Below, in pieces: positions 16,386-24,702 of a DNA stretch of 64,000 nt; position 1 is the stretch's first letter; the number at the start of each line of letters is the position of its first letter. Source of the DNA: Actinomycetospora sp. NBRC 106375 (GTDB taxonomy: Bacteria > Actinomycetota > Actinomycetes > Mycobacteriales > Pseudonocardiaceae); contig NZ_BSTS01000013.1 in NCBI RefSeq assembly GCF_030269665.1, positions 1-64,000 of the forward strand, read 5' to 3'. Under the pieces are notes generated by a model. That model ran no database searches. It worked only from the letters and a program-made list of their open reading frames with translations, and was not told where the DNA came from. Made by a program: the position numbers and the translations under genes.

Positions 16386-17180
16386 ATGGCGACTCCCTCC
16401 CTGACGCTCAACGACGGCACCGCGATCCCGCAGTTCGGGCTCGGCGTCTACCACGTGCCCCCGGAGGACACCGCCGCGCTGGTCGCCGCGGCCCTCGCGA
16501 CGGGTTACCGCCACGTCGACACCGCGCAGCAGTACGGCAACGAGGCCGGGGTCGGGCAGGGCCTGCGCGACGCCGGTGTGCCGCGCGACGACGTGTGGAT
16601 CACGACGAAGCTCCACGACGCCGAGCACTCCCACGACGCCGCGATCGCCGCGCTCGAGGCGAGCCTCGAGCGGCTCGGGACCGACCACGTCGACCTCTTC
16701 CTCATCCACCGCCCCGGCCCGGACGGCCCCGACAGCGACGTCGCCGCCTGGCGGGCCATGGCCGCGCTGCGCGCGGACGGGCGTGTGCGCTCGATCGGCG
16801 TCTCCAACTTCGAGCGCCGGCAGCTCGACCACCTCGTCGCGGAGACCGGCGTCGTGCCGTCGGTGCACCAGATCCGGGTCAACCCCCGCACGCCGCACCG
16901 GGCCCTGCGCGCCCACCACCGCCGGCGGGGCATCGCGACCGAGTCGTGGGGGCCGCTGCGCGAGGGCCGCCTCGTCGACCACCCCGTCGCCCGGCGGGTG
17001 GCCGCGCGGGTCGGCCGCACCCCGGCCCAGGTCGTGCTGCGCTGGCACCTCGAGCAGGGGCTGATCGTCTTCCCGAAGGCGTCGAGCCCGGAGCGGCTGC
17101 GCGAGAACCTCGGCGCCACCGAGTTCACGCTCTCGCGCCGCGACGTGCTCGAGCTCAGCGCCATGCGACGGTGGTTCTGA
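16386..17180 (+). CDS. Aldo/keto reductase
   Basis: A 264-residue NADPH-dependent aldo/keto reductase of the AKR5-like prokaryotic group (2,5-diketo-gluconate reductase type). Tetrad residues are visible: Asp in YRHVDTA, Tyr in QQYGNE, Lys in ITTKLHD and His in FLIHRP. The usual NQVE/HP segment reads HQIRVNPRTP and the following loop is Arg/His-rich, so substrate binding may differ. The C-terminal cofactor segment FPKASSPERLRENL is typical. ATG 16386 follows AGGAAGG; an in-frame GTG lies three bases earlier. Converges on the MetE-like gene with a 3-bp gap. Confidence 0.88.
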   Translation: MATPSLTLNDGTAIPQFGLGVYHVPPEDTAALVAAALATGYRHVDTAQQYGNEAGVGQGLRDAGVPRDDVWITTKLHDAEHSHDAAIAALEASLERLGTDHVDLFLIHRPGPDGPDSDVAAWRAMAALRADGRVRSIGVSNFERRQLDHLVAETGVVPSVHQIRVNPRTPHRALRAHHRRRGIATESWGPLREGRLVDHPVARRVAARVGRTPAQVVLRWHLEQGLIVFPKASSPERLRENLGATEFTLSRRDVLELSAMRRWF

Positions 17181-17183
17181 GGG

Positions 17184-18242
17184 TCAGGCCGGCACCAGCC
17201 CCGGCACGGCCCCCAGCTCCGCGCGCACCCGCGCCGTGCCCTCGACCATCGCCCGCAGCTTGGCCGTCGCCACCGCCGTCGGCAGGTGTCGCAGGCCGCA
17301 GTCGGGGTTGATGACCAGACGCTCGGCGGGCACCAGGTCGAGCGCCCGGTGGATGCGCGCCGCGACGAGCTCGGGCGTCTCGACGGTGTGCGACTTGACG
17401 TCGATGACCCCCAGCCCGAGCGCGCGGTCCCACCCGGAGCGGGCGATCACCGGCAGGTCCTCGTCGCCCTTGCGCGCGAACTCCAGCACCAGCTGGTCGA
17501 CGTGCGCGTCGAGCACGGCGGGGAACAGGAAGTCGTAGTGCCCTTCCCACAGGGGGCGGGCGTAGCGGTTGCCGTAGCAGACGTGCAGTGCCCAGGTGAC
17601 GTCCCTGCCGGTCGTGCCGACGTCGCGCGTGACGATGTTGATCGCCTCGACGGCGAGGCCGACCTGCTCGGGGTAGCCGGCGAGGAACGGCTCGTCGATC
17701 TGCAGCACGTCGGCGCCCGCGTCCCGGAGCGCCCCGGCCACCCCGCCGAGCACGCGGGCGATCGCGCGCACCAGCTCCGCCGGGTCGTCGTGGACGGTGT
17801 CGCTGACGCGGTGGGCGAGCGAGAACGGGCCGGTCAGCGAGAACTTCACCGGCCGGTCGGTGCGCGCGCGGGTGAAGGCGAGGTCCGCGTCCAGGCCCAG
17901 CCCGGCGTCGTCGGGCGGGACCGGCGCGACCGGCGAGGTGCGGACCCACGCGTCGTAGTAGTCGTAGTAGAAGTCCTTCGCGGGCTGCGGGATCGCGATG
18001 CCCGGGATGCGCGCGAGCAGGTAGTCGACGTCGTTGTCGCGACGCAGCTCGCCGTCGGTGACGATGTCGAGCCCGGTCAGCTCCTGGTCCTTGATCGCGG
18101 CGGTCACCGCGCAGTCGTGGACCCCGTCGAGCTGGGTGCGGCTCATGCGGCTGCGGAACCAGTCGGTCTTGAGGCGCTCGAGCCACTCCGGCACGGGCCA
18201 GGAGCCGACAACGGTGGTCGGGAGGAGCGAGGTCGGCATCAT
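17184..18242 (-). CDS. Short MetE-like (cobalamin-independent) methyltransferase
   Basis: A 352-residue protein corresponding to the catalytic barrel of MetE without the N-terminal folate-binding repeat, as in archaeal and actinobacterial short forms. Zinc ligands can be placed at His/Cys of LHVCYGN, a Glu near VLEFARKGD and Cys of NPDCGLR. Methyl donor and acceptor are uncertain, since short forms may use methylcobalamin or other donors. Its start overlaps the stop of the methyltransferase gene by one base (TGATG), so the two are one unit. A MetF-like gene diverges at 19870. Confidence 0.82.
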   Translation of the reverse strand: MMPTSLLPTTVVGSWPVPEWLERLKTDWFRSRMSRTQLDGVHDCAVTAAIKDQELTGLDIVTDGELRRDNDVDYLLARIPGIAIPQPAKDFYYDYYDAWVRTSPVAPVPPDDAGLGLDADLAFTRARTDRPVKFSLTGPFSLAHRVSDTVHDDPAELVRAIARVLGGVAGALRDAGADVLQIDEPFLAGYPEQVGLAVEAINIVTRDVGTTGRDVTWALHVCYGNRYARPLWEGHYDFLFPAVLDAHVDQLVLEFARKGDEDLPVIARSGWDRALGLGVIDVKSHTVETPELVAARIHRALDLVPAERLVINPDCGLRHLPTAVATAKLRAMVEGTARVRAELGAVPGLVPA

Positions 18243-19717
18243 CAGTCCCTCACCTGCGCGGTCATCGTGACGATGTTGGTGCCGGTGCGGTGGGCGAACG
18301 GCGCGTAGCTGACGTCGAACCCGCGCCGCCGGCCGATATGGGCGAGCAGCGGACCGTTCACCCAGTTCACGACCGAGCCGTCGTACTTGCCCGGGCCGCG
18401 GAACCCGGTGCGGTACGCGCCCACGTCCCGCGCGAAGAGGTCGTGGCACACGAGCTTGCCGAAGGGGTGGAGCAGCCCGATCGTCTCGGTGAAGCTCGCC
18501 ACCGCCCCGTTGCTGACGTGCATGCGGACGTCCGCGCCGGACTCCAGCAGCGGGCGCAGCGCCTCGCCGTTGACGGTGGGCGAGAGCTCGTAGGTGTCGA
18601 GCCCGGCGAGCCCGGCGTAGCGCTCGGCGAGGCGGACCGCCGACCACGTCCGGCGCCAGAACTCGACCGCGTCCTCCGGGCTGGAGACGTGGTCAGGCCG
18701 CGCCTCGGCGAGCAGGGTCGGGCCGAGGCGCAGCAGCGCGTGGACGAGCCCGCCGAGCTGGTCGGGCCGCGCGTTCACCGACGCGGCGATCTCGGCGGCG
18801 TCCGCGGCGGGCAGGAACGCGCGGGACTCGACGAGGTAGGTGCGCCCGCCGAGCTGGGCGACCTCGTCGGTCGGCAGGTTGTCGTAGACGTTCGAGATGT
18901 AGATCAGGAAGACCCGGAACTGCAGGAATGCCAGCACCGACCGCGGCTTGCAGGCGTCCATGACGAACGAGCTGACGTGCTCGGCGTGCTCGGCGACGGT
19001 CTCGCGGGCGAGGTCGAGGACGTGCGGCGAGTAGTCGCACATGAGGTAGTGCAGGCGCCGGTAGTACCCGCGGCCGTGCTCGACGTCGAGCTCGCGGAGC
19101 TCGTCGAGGAACACCCGGGCCTGCGCGCCGTTGCCGACGCCGATCTCGACGACGTAGAGCTCGGGCGGCAGCGCGCCGCGGTCGGCCAGGCCGTCCCAGA
19201 CCGCGAAGAGCTCGCGGATGACGCCGCGGGCGGCGTCGTGGTTGCGCGCGTCGCTCTCCCCGCCCGGCAGCGCCTGCTCGTAGGCCTGGCCCGTCGCCTT
19301 CTCCCACTGCTCGAGCGCGGTCCAGTACAGGGCGTTGAAGCCCCAGATGCAGCTCTCGCGGGTCGGGCCCCAGTCCTCGAGGACGACGTCCGGCGTCTCG
19401 CGGGTCTCCAGCGCAGCGCGCGTGGTCGCCCGGAGGTCGACGCCGGCAGCGCGGCGCACGTCGACCGCGACCTCGAGGTCGTCGTCGCGCACGCCCTCGG
19501 GGAGCGGTGCGTCCGGCGTCGAGGACAGGATCGGCCGCACCTCCACGACGTCGCGGAAGTTCTGCTTGTACTGCACCCAGTCGCAGACGACGCGGACGCG
19601 CGACAGGTCGGTGTCGCTCTCGCCGAGCGCGCCGACCACCGGGCCGAGCGACTCCTCGACCGTCACCGGGCTCGTGCGGCTGCGCAGGCGGGCGTGCGGG
19701 CGGAAGTCCACGAGCAT
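18242..19717 (-). CDS. SAM-dependent methyltransferase, MidA/PF02636-like
   Basis: A 491-residue protein. The SAM loop VVEIGVGNGAQARVFL lies near the middle, with CDYSPHVLDLAR about 40 residues on and a SNVYDNLPTDEV segment that fits the NE..D.LP motif of MidA-type (PF02636) protein arginine methyltransferases. The N-terminal 150 residues are not recognisable. ATG 19717 follows GAGGAGAC, and further in-frame upstream sequence looks like leader. It is coupled to the MetE-like gene, which suggests methyl donor regeneration. Target unknown. Confidence 0.65.
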   Translation of the reverse strand: MLVDFRPHARLRSRTSPVTVEESLGPVVGALGESDTDLSRVRVVCDWVQYKQNFRDVVEVRPILSSTPDAPLPEGVRDDDLEVAVDVRRAAGVDLRATTRAALETRETPDVVLEDWGPTRESCIWGFNALYWTALEQWEKATGQAYEQALPGGESDARNHDAARGVIRELFAVWDGLADRGALPPELYVVEIGVGNGAQARVFLDELRELDVEHGRGYYRRLHYLMCDYSPHVLDLARETVAEHAEHVSSFVMDACKPRSVLAFLQFRVFLIYISNVYDNLPTDEVAQLGGRTYLVESRAFLPAADAAEIAASVNARPDQLGGLVHALLRLGPTLLAEARPDHVSSPEDAVEFWRRTWSAVRLAERYAGLAGLDTYELSPTVNGEALRPLLESGADVRMHVSNGAVASFTETIGLLHPFGKLVCHDLFARDVGAYRTGFRGPGKYDGSVVNWVNGPLLAHIGRRRGFDVSYAPFAHRTGTNIVTMTAQVRD

Positions 19718-19869
19718 CCGCGTCTCCTCGTCTCCCCGGGCGGTCCTTCCTCGACAGCCTGCGGCCGCGGTGTGGCGTGCGTCATCGTCGGCGACCACAG
19801 GAAACGGGCGTGCGGTGTTGTGGCTGCGCACGACGACGCGGGCGGGTCCCGACGGCGAGACTCGCGACC

Positions 19870-20751
19870 ATGGGAAACGACCCGGTCGCTGCGGCCGCCC
19901 AACGGCTGACGGGTGACGCCAGCATCGAGGTGACCCCGCGGGAGACGGCGACCCTGGACGAGGTGGCCGGTGTGCTCCCGGCCGGCACCTCGGTGTTCGT
20001 CACCGATCTGGCGCCGCTCGGTCTCGAGCCGAGCCTCGACGCCGCCCGCCGGATCGCCGGGCACGGCCTGCGGCCCGTCGTCCACCTGGCCGTGCGGTCG
20101 ATCCCGGACCTGCCCGCGCTCGACCGCACGCTCGGGCGGCTCGCCGACGCGGGGGTCGCGGACCTCCTGCTGATCGCCGGGTCGCGGGCGCCGGCCGGGG
20201 CGGTCGAGAACACGATCCAGGTGCTCGAGTCGGAGGCGTTCCGGCGCCGGCGCTTCGCGAGCGTCGGCGTCGCGGGCCACCCGGAGGGCAACCCCGGCGT
20301 CGACGAGGGCGCCGTCGACCACGCCCTCGCGCGCAAGGACAAGATCGCCCGCGAGGAGGGTCTGCGGCTCTACGTCGTCACGCAGTTCGCCTTCGCCGCG
20401 GACCCCGTCCTGGGGTGGGAGCGCCGGATGCGCGACGCGGGCATCACGCTGCCCGTCCGGGTGGGGCTGCCCGGGCTGACGTCCCCGGCGCGGCTGCTGA
20501 AGTTCGGCCTCTCGTGCGGCGTCGGGCCGTCGCTCGCGGTGCTGCGCAAGCAGACCGGCAGCGTGCTCAAGCTCGCCACCACCCGGACCTACCGACCCGC
20601 GGAGACCCTGCTCGGGCTGGCCAGGGCCGTCGCCGCCGACCCGGAGAACCTGATCTCCGGTGTCCACTTCTTCCCGTTCGGTGCCGTCGTGCCGACGGCC
20701 CGCTGGGCCCGCGCGATCGCGGAGGGCGGGCCCGTCACGGACGGGGAGTGA
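19870..20751 (+). CDS. MetF-like methylenetetrahydrofolate reductase family protein
   Basis: A 293-residue TIM-barrel protein of the MetF fold. The pattern SVFVTDLAP, PVVHLAVRSI, LLLIAGSRAP, VGVAGHPEGNP and VVTQFAFAAD follows MTHFR order, where the HPE and TQF motifs bind substrate and flavin. It is divergent at the N-terminus from classical MetF. It is transcribed away from the MidA/MetE-like pair with a 152-bp shared upstream region, consistent with a one-carbon unit that makes and uses 5-methyl-THF. The ATG at 19870 is the first good start; upstream frame is low-complexity Arg. Confidence 0.75.
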   Translation: MGNDPVAAAAQRLTGDASIEVTPRETATLDEVAGVLPAGTSVFVTDLAPLGLEPSLDAARRIAGHGLRPVVHLAVRSIPDLPALDRTLGRLADAGVADLLLIAGSRAPAGAVENTIQVLESEAFRRRRFASVGVAGHPEGNPGVDEGAVDHALARKDKIAREEGLRLYVVTQFAFAADPVLGWERRMRDAGITLPVRVGLPGLTSPARLLKFGLSCGVGPSLAVLRKQTGSVLKLATTRTYRPAETLLGLARAVAADPENLISGVHFFPFGAVVPTARWARAIAEGGPVTDGE

Positions 20752-20844
20752 GACGCAGAGCGAGCGGTACCGACCACGCACTTCCCGGATCGTCCCGGTC
20801 CCGGCCCGGTCGTCGAGGGCGCCCTGACAGCGGTGTGGCGACCC

Positions 20845-20859
20845 GTGTCCCGAGGACAC
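20845..20859. terminator. Weak hairpin between convergent genes
   Basis: GTGTCC-CGA-GGACAC, a 6-bp stem with 3-nt loop, lies in the 124-bp gap between the converging MetF-like and membrane-protein genes. No T-tract follows on either strand. It may serve as a bidirectional terminator, but short GC stems are common in such DNA. Confidence 0.25.
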
Positions 20860-20875
20860 GCTCCTCCGATGCGGG

Positions 20876-21580
20876 TCAGCCGGTTCGCCGTGCCGCGGCG
20901 CGCCGGCGCGGCAGGACGACACCGACGCCGATCAGCCAGAGCAGCCCGCCGAACCGGACCACCGGCAGCACCGGCGCGAGGGCGGGCAGCACGAGGACGA
21001 GCACCGCGACGACGCCGAGCCCCGCCAGCACCAGCCCGGCGACGGCCACCCAGCGCGGCAGCAGACCGAGCACCAGGCACGGCACCGCGACGCCGGCGAG
21101 CAGCAGCGCGAACGGCACCGCGAAGCCGGGGCCGCCGGCGAGGAAGCTCAGCTGCGCGAGCGCGGCCGCGACGCCCGCGTCGCCGGCCGGGGCCACGGCG
21201 AGGGCGGTCGCGCCGACCAGCCCGCTCGCGGCCATCGCGGCGGCGGCCAGCAGCCCGCCGGCGAGCCCGATGGTCGGGCCGGCGACCCGGACGCCGAGCA
21301 CCTGCAGGCGCTGGTGGAACGCGGCGGCGAGCACGGCGAGCGGAGCGGCGGACGAGAAGAGGAGCAGCGTCGACACCGCGGCGCCGAGACCGCCCGCCTG
21401 GTGCAGCGCCAGCGCCGTCCCCGGCGCCGCCCCGGGGCGCGGGCCGGCGTAGAGCGCCGCCCCCGCCACGGTGAGGACCAGGGAGGCGAGCGCCGGGAGC
21501 CACAGCGGCGGACCGCCCGTGCCGGGGCGCGCCGTGCGGTCTGCGGCGGTGTCGGCCGTCGTCGTGGTCATGGCGACCAT
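20876..21580 (-). CDS. Six-TM integral membrane protein of unknown function
   Basis: A 234-residue, Ala/Val/Leu-rich protein with six or seven predicted membrane segments and a short basic C-terminus (RRRAAARR). A DUF4386-like protein is possible, but no motif proves it. The start is MVAMTTTT at 21580, preceded by ACGGAG. Immediately upstream are a good promoter and a double palindrome (21594-21642), so it is probably tightly regulated, though no regulator gene adjoins it. Confidence 0.6.
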   Translation of the reverse strand: MVAMTTTTADTAADRTARPGTGGPPLWLPALASLVLTVAGAALYAGPRPGAAPGTALALHQAGGLGAAVSTLLLFSSAAPLAVLAAAFHQRLQVLGVRVAGPTIGLAGGLLAAAAMAASGLVGATALAVAPAGDAGVAAALAQLSFLAGGPGFAVPFALLLAGVAVPCLVLGLLPRWVAVAGLVLAGLGVVAVLVLVLPALAPVLPVVRFGGLLWLIGVGVVLPRRRAAARRTG

Positions 21581-21593
21581 CTCCGTTCTTGTG

Positions 21594-21642
21594 TGTCATC
21601 ATGACAAGTTGTCATGATTACGAGGTGAGCACGGTCTGTCAA
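21594..21642 (-). promoter_or_regulatory. Promoter with palindromic operator for the six-TM protein
   Basis: On the minus strand TTGACA (21642-21637), a 16-bp spacer and TAATCA (21620-21615) form one of the better sigma70-type promoters in the window. Directly downstream is ATGACAA-C-TTGTCAT (21601-21615), a perfect 7-bp inverted repeat, with a third half-site TGTCAT at 21594-21599. A repressor here would block initiation. The layout fits a MarR or TetR dimer. Confidence 0.6.
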
Positions 21643-21697
21643 CGTCTCGCCCGTCGCGGGTGATGGCGGGCCGGGTCCGGGCCGCGAGAGTCGCGCC

Positions 21698-23071
21698 ATG
21701 GACCCGGACGGCTCCCCGGCGGACCTGCTCCGCTCGCCCGCCTACCTGCGCCTCCTGCTCGTCGCGGTGCTGCTCGGCATCCCGATCTCGGCGCTCGCGT
21801 ACGGCTTCCTCGCCGCCGTGCACGCGCTGCAGGACCTGCTGTTCACCGACCTCCCATCCGCCCTCGGGTTCGCGGTCGCCCCGCTCTGGTGGCCGCAACC
21901 GTGGCTCGCGGTGGGCGGGCTGCTCGTCGGCGCGACCGTGCGCTACCTCCCCGGCCACGGCGGCGCCTCGCCGGCCGACGGCTTCGGCGAGCACCCGCCG
22001 CCGACCCCGCGGGAGCTGCCCGGCGTCATCCTCGCCGCGTTCGCGACGCTCGTGTTCGGCGCCGTGCTCGGGCCGGAGGCGCCGCTCATCGCCATCGGTG
22101 GCGGGCTGGCCGTGCTGGCCCTGCGCGCCGCCCGCGGGACGCCCGACCAGCGGGTCGTCGCCGTCGTCGCGAGCACCGGCAGCTTCGCCGCGATCAGCAC
22201 CCTGCTCGGCTCGCCGCTGCTCGGCGCCTTCCTGTTGATGGAGGCGGCGGGCATCGGCGGCGGCATGATGGGCCTGGTCCTGCTCCCTGGTCTGCTCGCC
22301 GCCGGCATCGGCTCGCTGATCTTCGTGGGCCTCGGGACGCTCACCGGGTTCGGGCCGGTGTCGCTCGCCCTGCCCGACCTGCCCGCGTTCGCGCGCCCCG
22401 AGCTGGCGCAGTTCGGGTGGGCGGTCGTCATCGGCATCGCGGCCGCCGTCCTGGGCACGGCGATCGCACGGTCCGCGCTGGGCGTGCGCACGATCGTGGA
22501 GCGGTCCCCGGTGCTGCTCACGGGCGCCGTCGGCGTGGTGGTCGCGCTGCTCGCGGGGCTCTACGGCCTGCTCACCGGCAAGCCCGTTGCCGACGTGCTC
22601 TTCTCCGGCCAGGACCAGCTGCCCGGCCTGCTCGCGAGCGCCGCGACCTACTCCACGGGCGCCCTGCTGCTCCTGCTCGCGGCCAAGGCCGTCGGCTACG
22701 CCGTGTCCCTGTCCGCCTTCCGCGGCGGCCCGATCTTCCCGGCGATGTTCCTCGGCGCCGCGGGCGGGATCGCCGTCGCGCCGCTGCCGGGGATGTCGCT
22801 GGTGCCCGCGGTCGCGATGGGGATCGGCGCCATGGCGGTCGCGATGCTGCGGCTGCCGCTGACCTCGGTGCTGCTGGCGGTGCTGCTGCTCGGGGCCGAC
22901 GGGCTCGCCGTCACCCCCGTGGTCATCGTGGCGGTCGTGGTGTCCCATCTGGCGACGGCACGCCTGCGGGCCCCTCGGCCGAGCGCGTCTCGACGGGAAG
23001 ACCCGTCGGCTCCGCCATCAGGTGCTCGACCCGATCCGCGATCCGACGCCTCGCCTCGACCCGCACCATGA
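21698..23071 (+). CDS. CLC-family chloride channel / Cl-/H+ antiporter
   Basis: A 457-residue CLC protein with about 10-12 membrane helices. The anion-pathway motifs are visible: GPEAP (the GxExP loop with the gating Glu), GSPLLGAFLLME and, near the C-terminus, FRGGPIFPAMFLGAAGG. There are no CBS domains; the tail is a short Pro/Arg/Ser-rich cytoplasmic segment. That tail is encoded antisense to the YrhK-like gene over 149 bp. ATG 21698 gives MDPDGSP, with no strong ribosome site. Physiological role (acid resistance or halide/fluoride transport) not determined. Confidence 0.88.
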   Translation: MDPDGSPADLLRSPAYLRLLLVAVLLGIPISALAYGFLAAVHALQDLLFTDLPSALGFAVAPLWWPQPWLAVGGLLVGATVRYLPGHGGASPADGFGEHPPPTPRELPGVILAAFATLVFGAVLGPEAPLIAIGGGLAVLALRAARGTPDQRVVAVVASTGSFAAISTLLGSPLLGAFLLMEAAGIGGGMMGLVLLPGLLAAGIGSLIFVGLGTLTGFGPVSLALPDLPAFARPELAQFGWAVVIGIAAAVLGTAIARSALGVRTIVERSPVLLTGAVGVVVALLAGLYGLLTGKPVADVLFSGQDQLPGLLASAATYSTGALLLLLAAKAVGYAVSLSAFRGGPIFPAMFLGAAGGIAVAPLPGMSLVPAVAMGIGAMAVAMLRLPLTSVLLAVLLLGADGLAVTPVVIVAVVVSHLATARLRAPRPSASRREDPSAPPSGARPDPRSDASPRPAP

Positions 23072-23309
23072 TCTCGCCGAGGACCCCGATCAGCAGGCCC
23101 CACGACGCGACGACGAAGAGCCACGTCCCGGCCCGGGTGAGCGAGGGATAGAGGAAGAAGATGCTGCCGACGACGAAGGCGAAGTTGCCGATGAGCCCGA
23201 TCCCGAGGTGGACCCAGGGCATGTCGTGGGCGGTCCTGCTGATGTGGCGCAGGTACAGGAACAGGAGCACGTGCGGAACGGTCGCCGGATCAGGCCGTTG
23301 GGGCCTCAC
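22923..23309 (-). CDS. YrhK-like small membrane protein
   Basis: A 128-residue protein with two membrane helices in the pattern GIGLIGNFAFVVGSIFFLYP then TWLFVVASWGLLIGVLGEI, like the YrhK domain (PF14145). The last 35 residues are Pro/Gly/Arg-rich and are read antisense to the CLC tail, so they may be readthrough rather than selected sequence. GTG 23309 gives the long form; ATG 23222 would drop about 29 residues, part of which looks domain-like. It lies 25 bp after the P450 stop on the same strand and may be co-transcribed. Function unknown. Confidence 0.6.
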   Translation of the reverse strand: MRPQRPDPATVPHVLLFLYLRHISRTAHDMPWVHLGIGLIGNFAFVVGSIFFLYPSLTRAGTWLFVVASWGLLIGVLGEIMVRVEARRRIADRVEHLMAEPTGLPVETRSAEGPAGVPSPDGTPRPPR

Positions 23310-23334
23310 CCGCGCGGGGTGACACCGGCGCGGA

Positions 23335-24543
23335 TCACCAGGCGACGGGCAGGGCGTGCAGGCCGTAGACCGCCATGTCGTCGCGGAAGGACAGGTCGTC
23401 GACCGGCGCCGTGACGTGCAGGCCGGGGAAGCGGCGCAGCAGGGCCGGGTAGGCGACCTGGAGCTCGATGCGGGCGAGCTGCTGGCCGAGGCACTGGTGG
23501 ATGCCGTGGCCGAAGGCGACGTGCGGGTTCGGCGCGCGGTGGACGTCGAGCCGGTCGGGCTCGTCGAACGTCTCCGGGTCGCGGTTGGCCGCCTCGCCGG
23601 CGGCGATCACGCCCTCGCCCGCGCGCACGGTGACCCCGCGCAGCTCGACGTCCTCGACCGCCACGCGCCGACGCCCGAGGTGCACCACGGTGAGCAGCCG
23701 CGGGAGCTCCTCGACCGCGGTGCGCACGGTCGCGTCCTCGCCGTCGCGGACGACGGCGGCCTGCGCCGGGTCCTGGAGCAGCGTGAGCGTCCCGAGCGCG
23801 ATCATGTTCGCGGTGGTCTCGTGGCCGGCGACGAGCAGGAGCATGCCCATCGCGCCGGCCTCCTCGCGGGTGAGCTCGCCGGCGGCGACCTGCCCCGCGA
23901 GGCGCCCGAGGACGTCGTCGGGCGCGTCCTCCTCGCGGTCGGCGACGAGGCCGGCGAGGTAGTCCTTCAGCTCGACGGCGGCGGCGAGCTGGTCGTCGGC
24001 GGCCGACCGCGTGTCCACCAGGCAGTGCGAGAGCCGCTGGAAGTAGGCGTGGTCGTCGTAGGGCACGCCGAGCATCCGGCAGATCACCAGCGAGGGCAGC
24101 GGCAGCGCGAACGACTCGACGAGGTCGACCGGCTGCGTCGCCGCGGCCATCCCGTCCAGCAGGTCGTCGGTGATCGCGGCGATCGAGGGGCGCAGGGCCT
24201 CGACGCGCCGCACGGTGAACTCCGGGATCAGCATGCGGCGGTAGCGGGCGTGCTCCGGGTCGTCCATCGAGATGAACGACGGCACCGCGCGCCGCCGCGT
24301 GGCGAGACCCGCGGACGTGGCGGGGTAGCCCTCGCGGGTGGCGTCGGAGCTGAGTCGTGGGTCGGCGAGCACCGCCCGGACGTCGTCGTGCCGCGTCACC
24401 AGCCACGGCGTGCTGCCGTCCCACAGCCGCACCCGGCGCACCGGCTCCTGCTCCCGGATCGTGTCCAGCTCGGCCGGCGGGTCGAACGGGCACTGCCGGG
24501 CCATCGGGTAGGCCGGCGTGTCGACCTGCGCCTCGACGCTCAT
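23335..24543 (-). CDS. Cytochrome P450 (bacterial class I, CYP105/107-like)
   Basis: A 402-residue soluble P450. The I-helix oxygen motif is AGHETT, and the heme loop FGHGIHQCLGQ holds the axial Cys. The ExxR region reads EELPRLL where most actinobacterial P450s have EELLR. No ferredoxin or reductase gene is adjacent, so it must use redox partners from elsewhere. ATG 24543 follows GGAGGTG. The upstream region carries a CTATG-N2-CATAG palindrome. Substrate cannot be inferred from the neighbours. Confidence 0.92.
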   Translation of the reverse strand: MSVEAQVDTPAYPMARQCPFDPPAELDTIREQEPVRRVRLWDGSTPWLVTRHDDVRAVLADPRLSSDATREGYPATSAGLATRRRAVPSFISMDDPEHARYRRMLIPEFTVRRVEALRPSIAAITDDLLDGMAAATQPVDLVESFALPLPSLVICRMLGVPYDDHAYFQRLSHCLVDTRSAADDQLAAAVELKDYLAGLVADREEDAPDDVLGRLAGQVAAGELTREEAGAMGMLLLVAGHETTANMIALGTLTLLQDPAQAAVVRDGEDATVRTAVEELPRLLTVVHLGRRRVAVEDVELRGVTVRAGEGVIAAGEAANRDPETFDEPDRLDVHRAPNPHVAFGHGIHQCLGQQLARIELQVAYPALLRRFPGLHVTAPVDDLSFRDDMAVYGLHALPVAW

Positions 24544-24563
24544 GGCACCTCCACCGCTCGCGA

Positions 24564-24575
24564 CTATGTGCATAG
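24564..24575. promoter_or_regulatory. Operator-like inverted repeat upstream of P450
   Basis: CTATG-TG-CATAG lies 21 bp upstream of the P450 start, in an unusually AT-rich patch (24564-24592) that also holds TAGCGATTAGTTAGC on the minus strand. This is the only AT-rich promoter-like DNA near the gene. Regulator not identified. Confidence 0.4.
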
Positions 24576-24629
24576 GCTAACTAATCGCTAGGGGTGACGT
24601 CGAGGGTGCGGTGGGTGACGAGGCTCAGT

Positions 24630-24694
24630 AAGATCCGGAGCTGGTGAGCGAACGCTCCGCTCAGCGGAACGTCTGCTCACCAAATCTGGATCTT
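24630..24694. repeat. 65-bp near-perfect palindrome
   Basis: Starts AAGATCC and ends GGATCTT. 26 of 32 arm positions are complementary around a single central base at 24662; inner arms GGTGAGC/GCTCACC and TCCGCT/AGCGGA are perfect. It lies between the NmrA-like stop and the P450 start, both on the minus strand, leaving it 8 bp past the NmrA-like stop. It could act as a terminator or mRNA-stabilising hairpin, although no U-tract follows, or be a dispersed REP-like element. Confidence 0.75.
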
Positions 24695-24702
24695 GCCCGT
24701 CC

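Noticed and set aside
20752-20875. RNA gene or riboswitch in the convergent gap or elsewhere
   Set aside because: Only a 6-bp stem was seen; no tRNA-like or known riboswitch core was recognised in any gap of the window.
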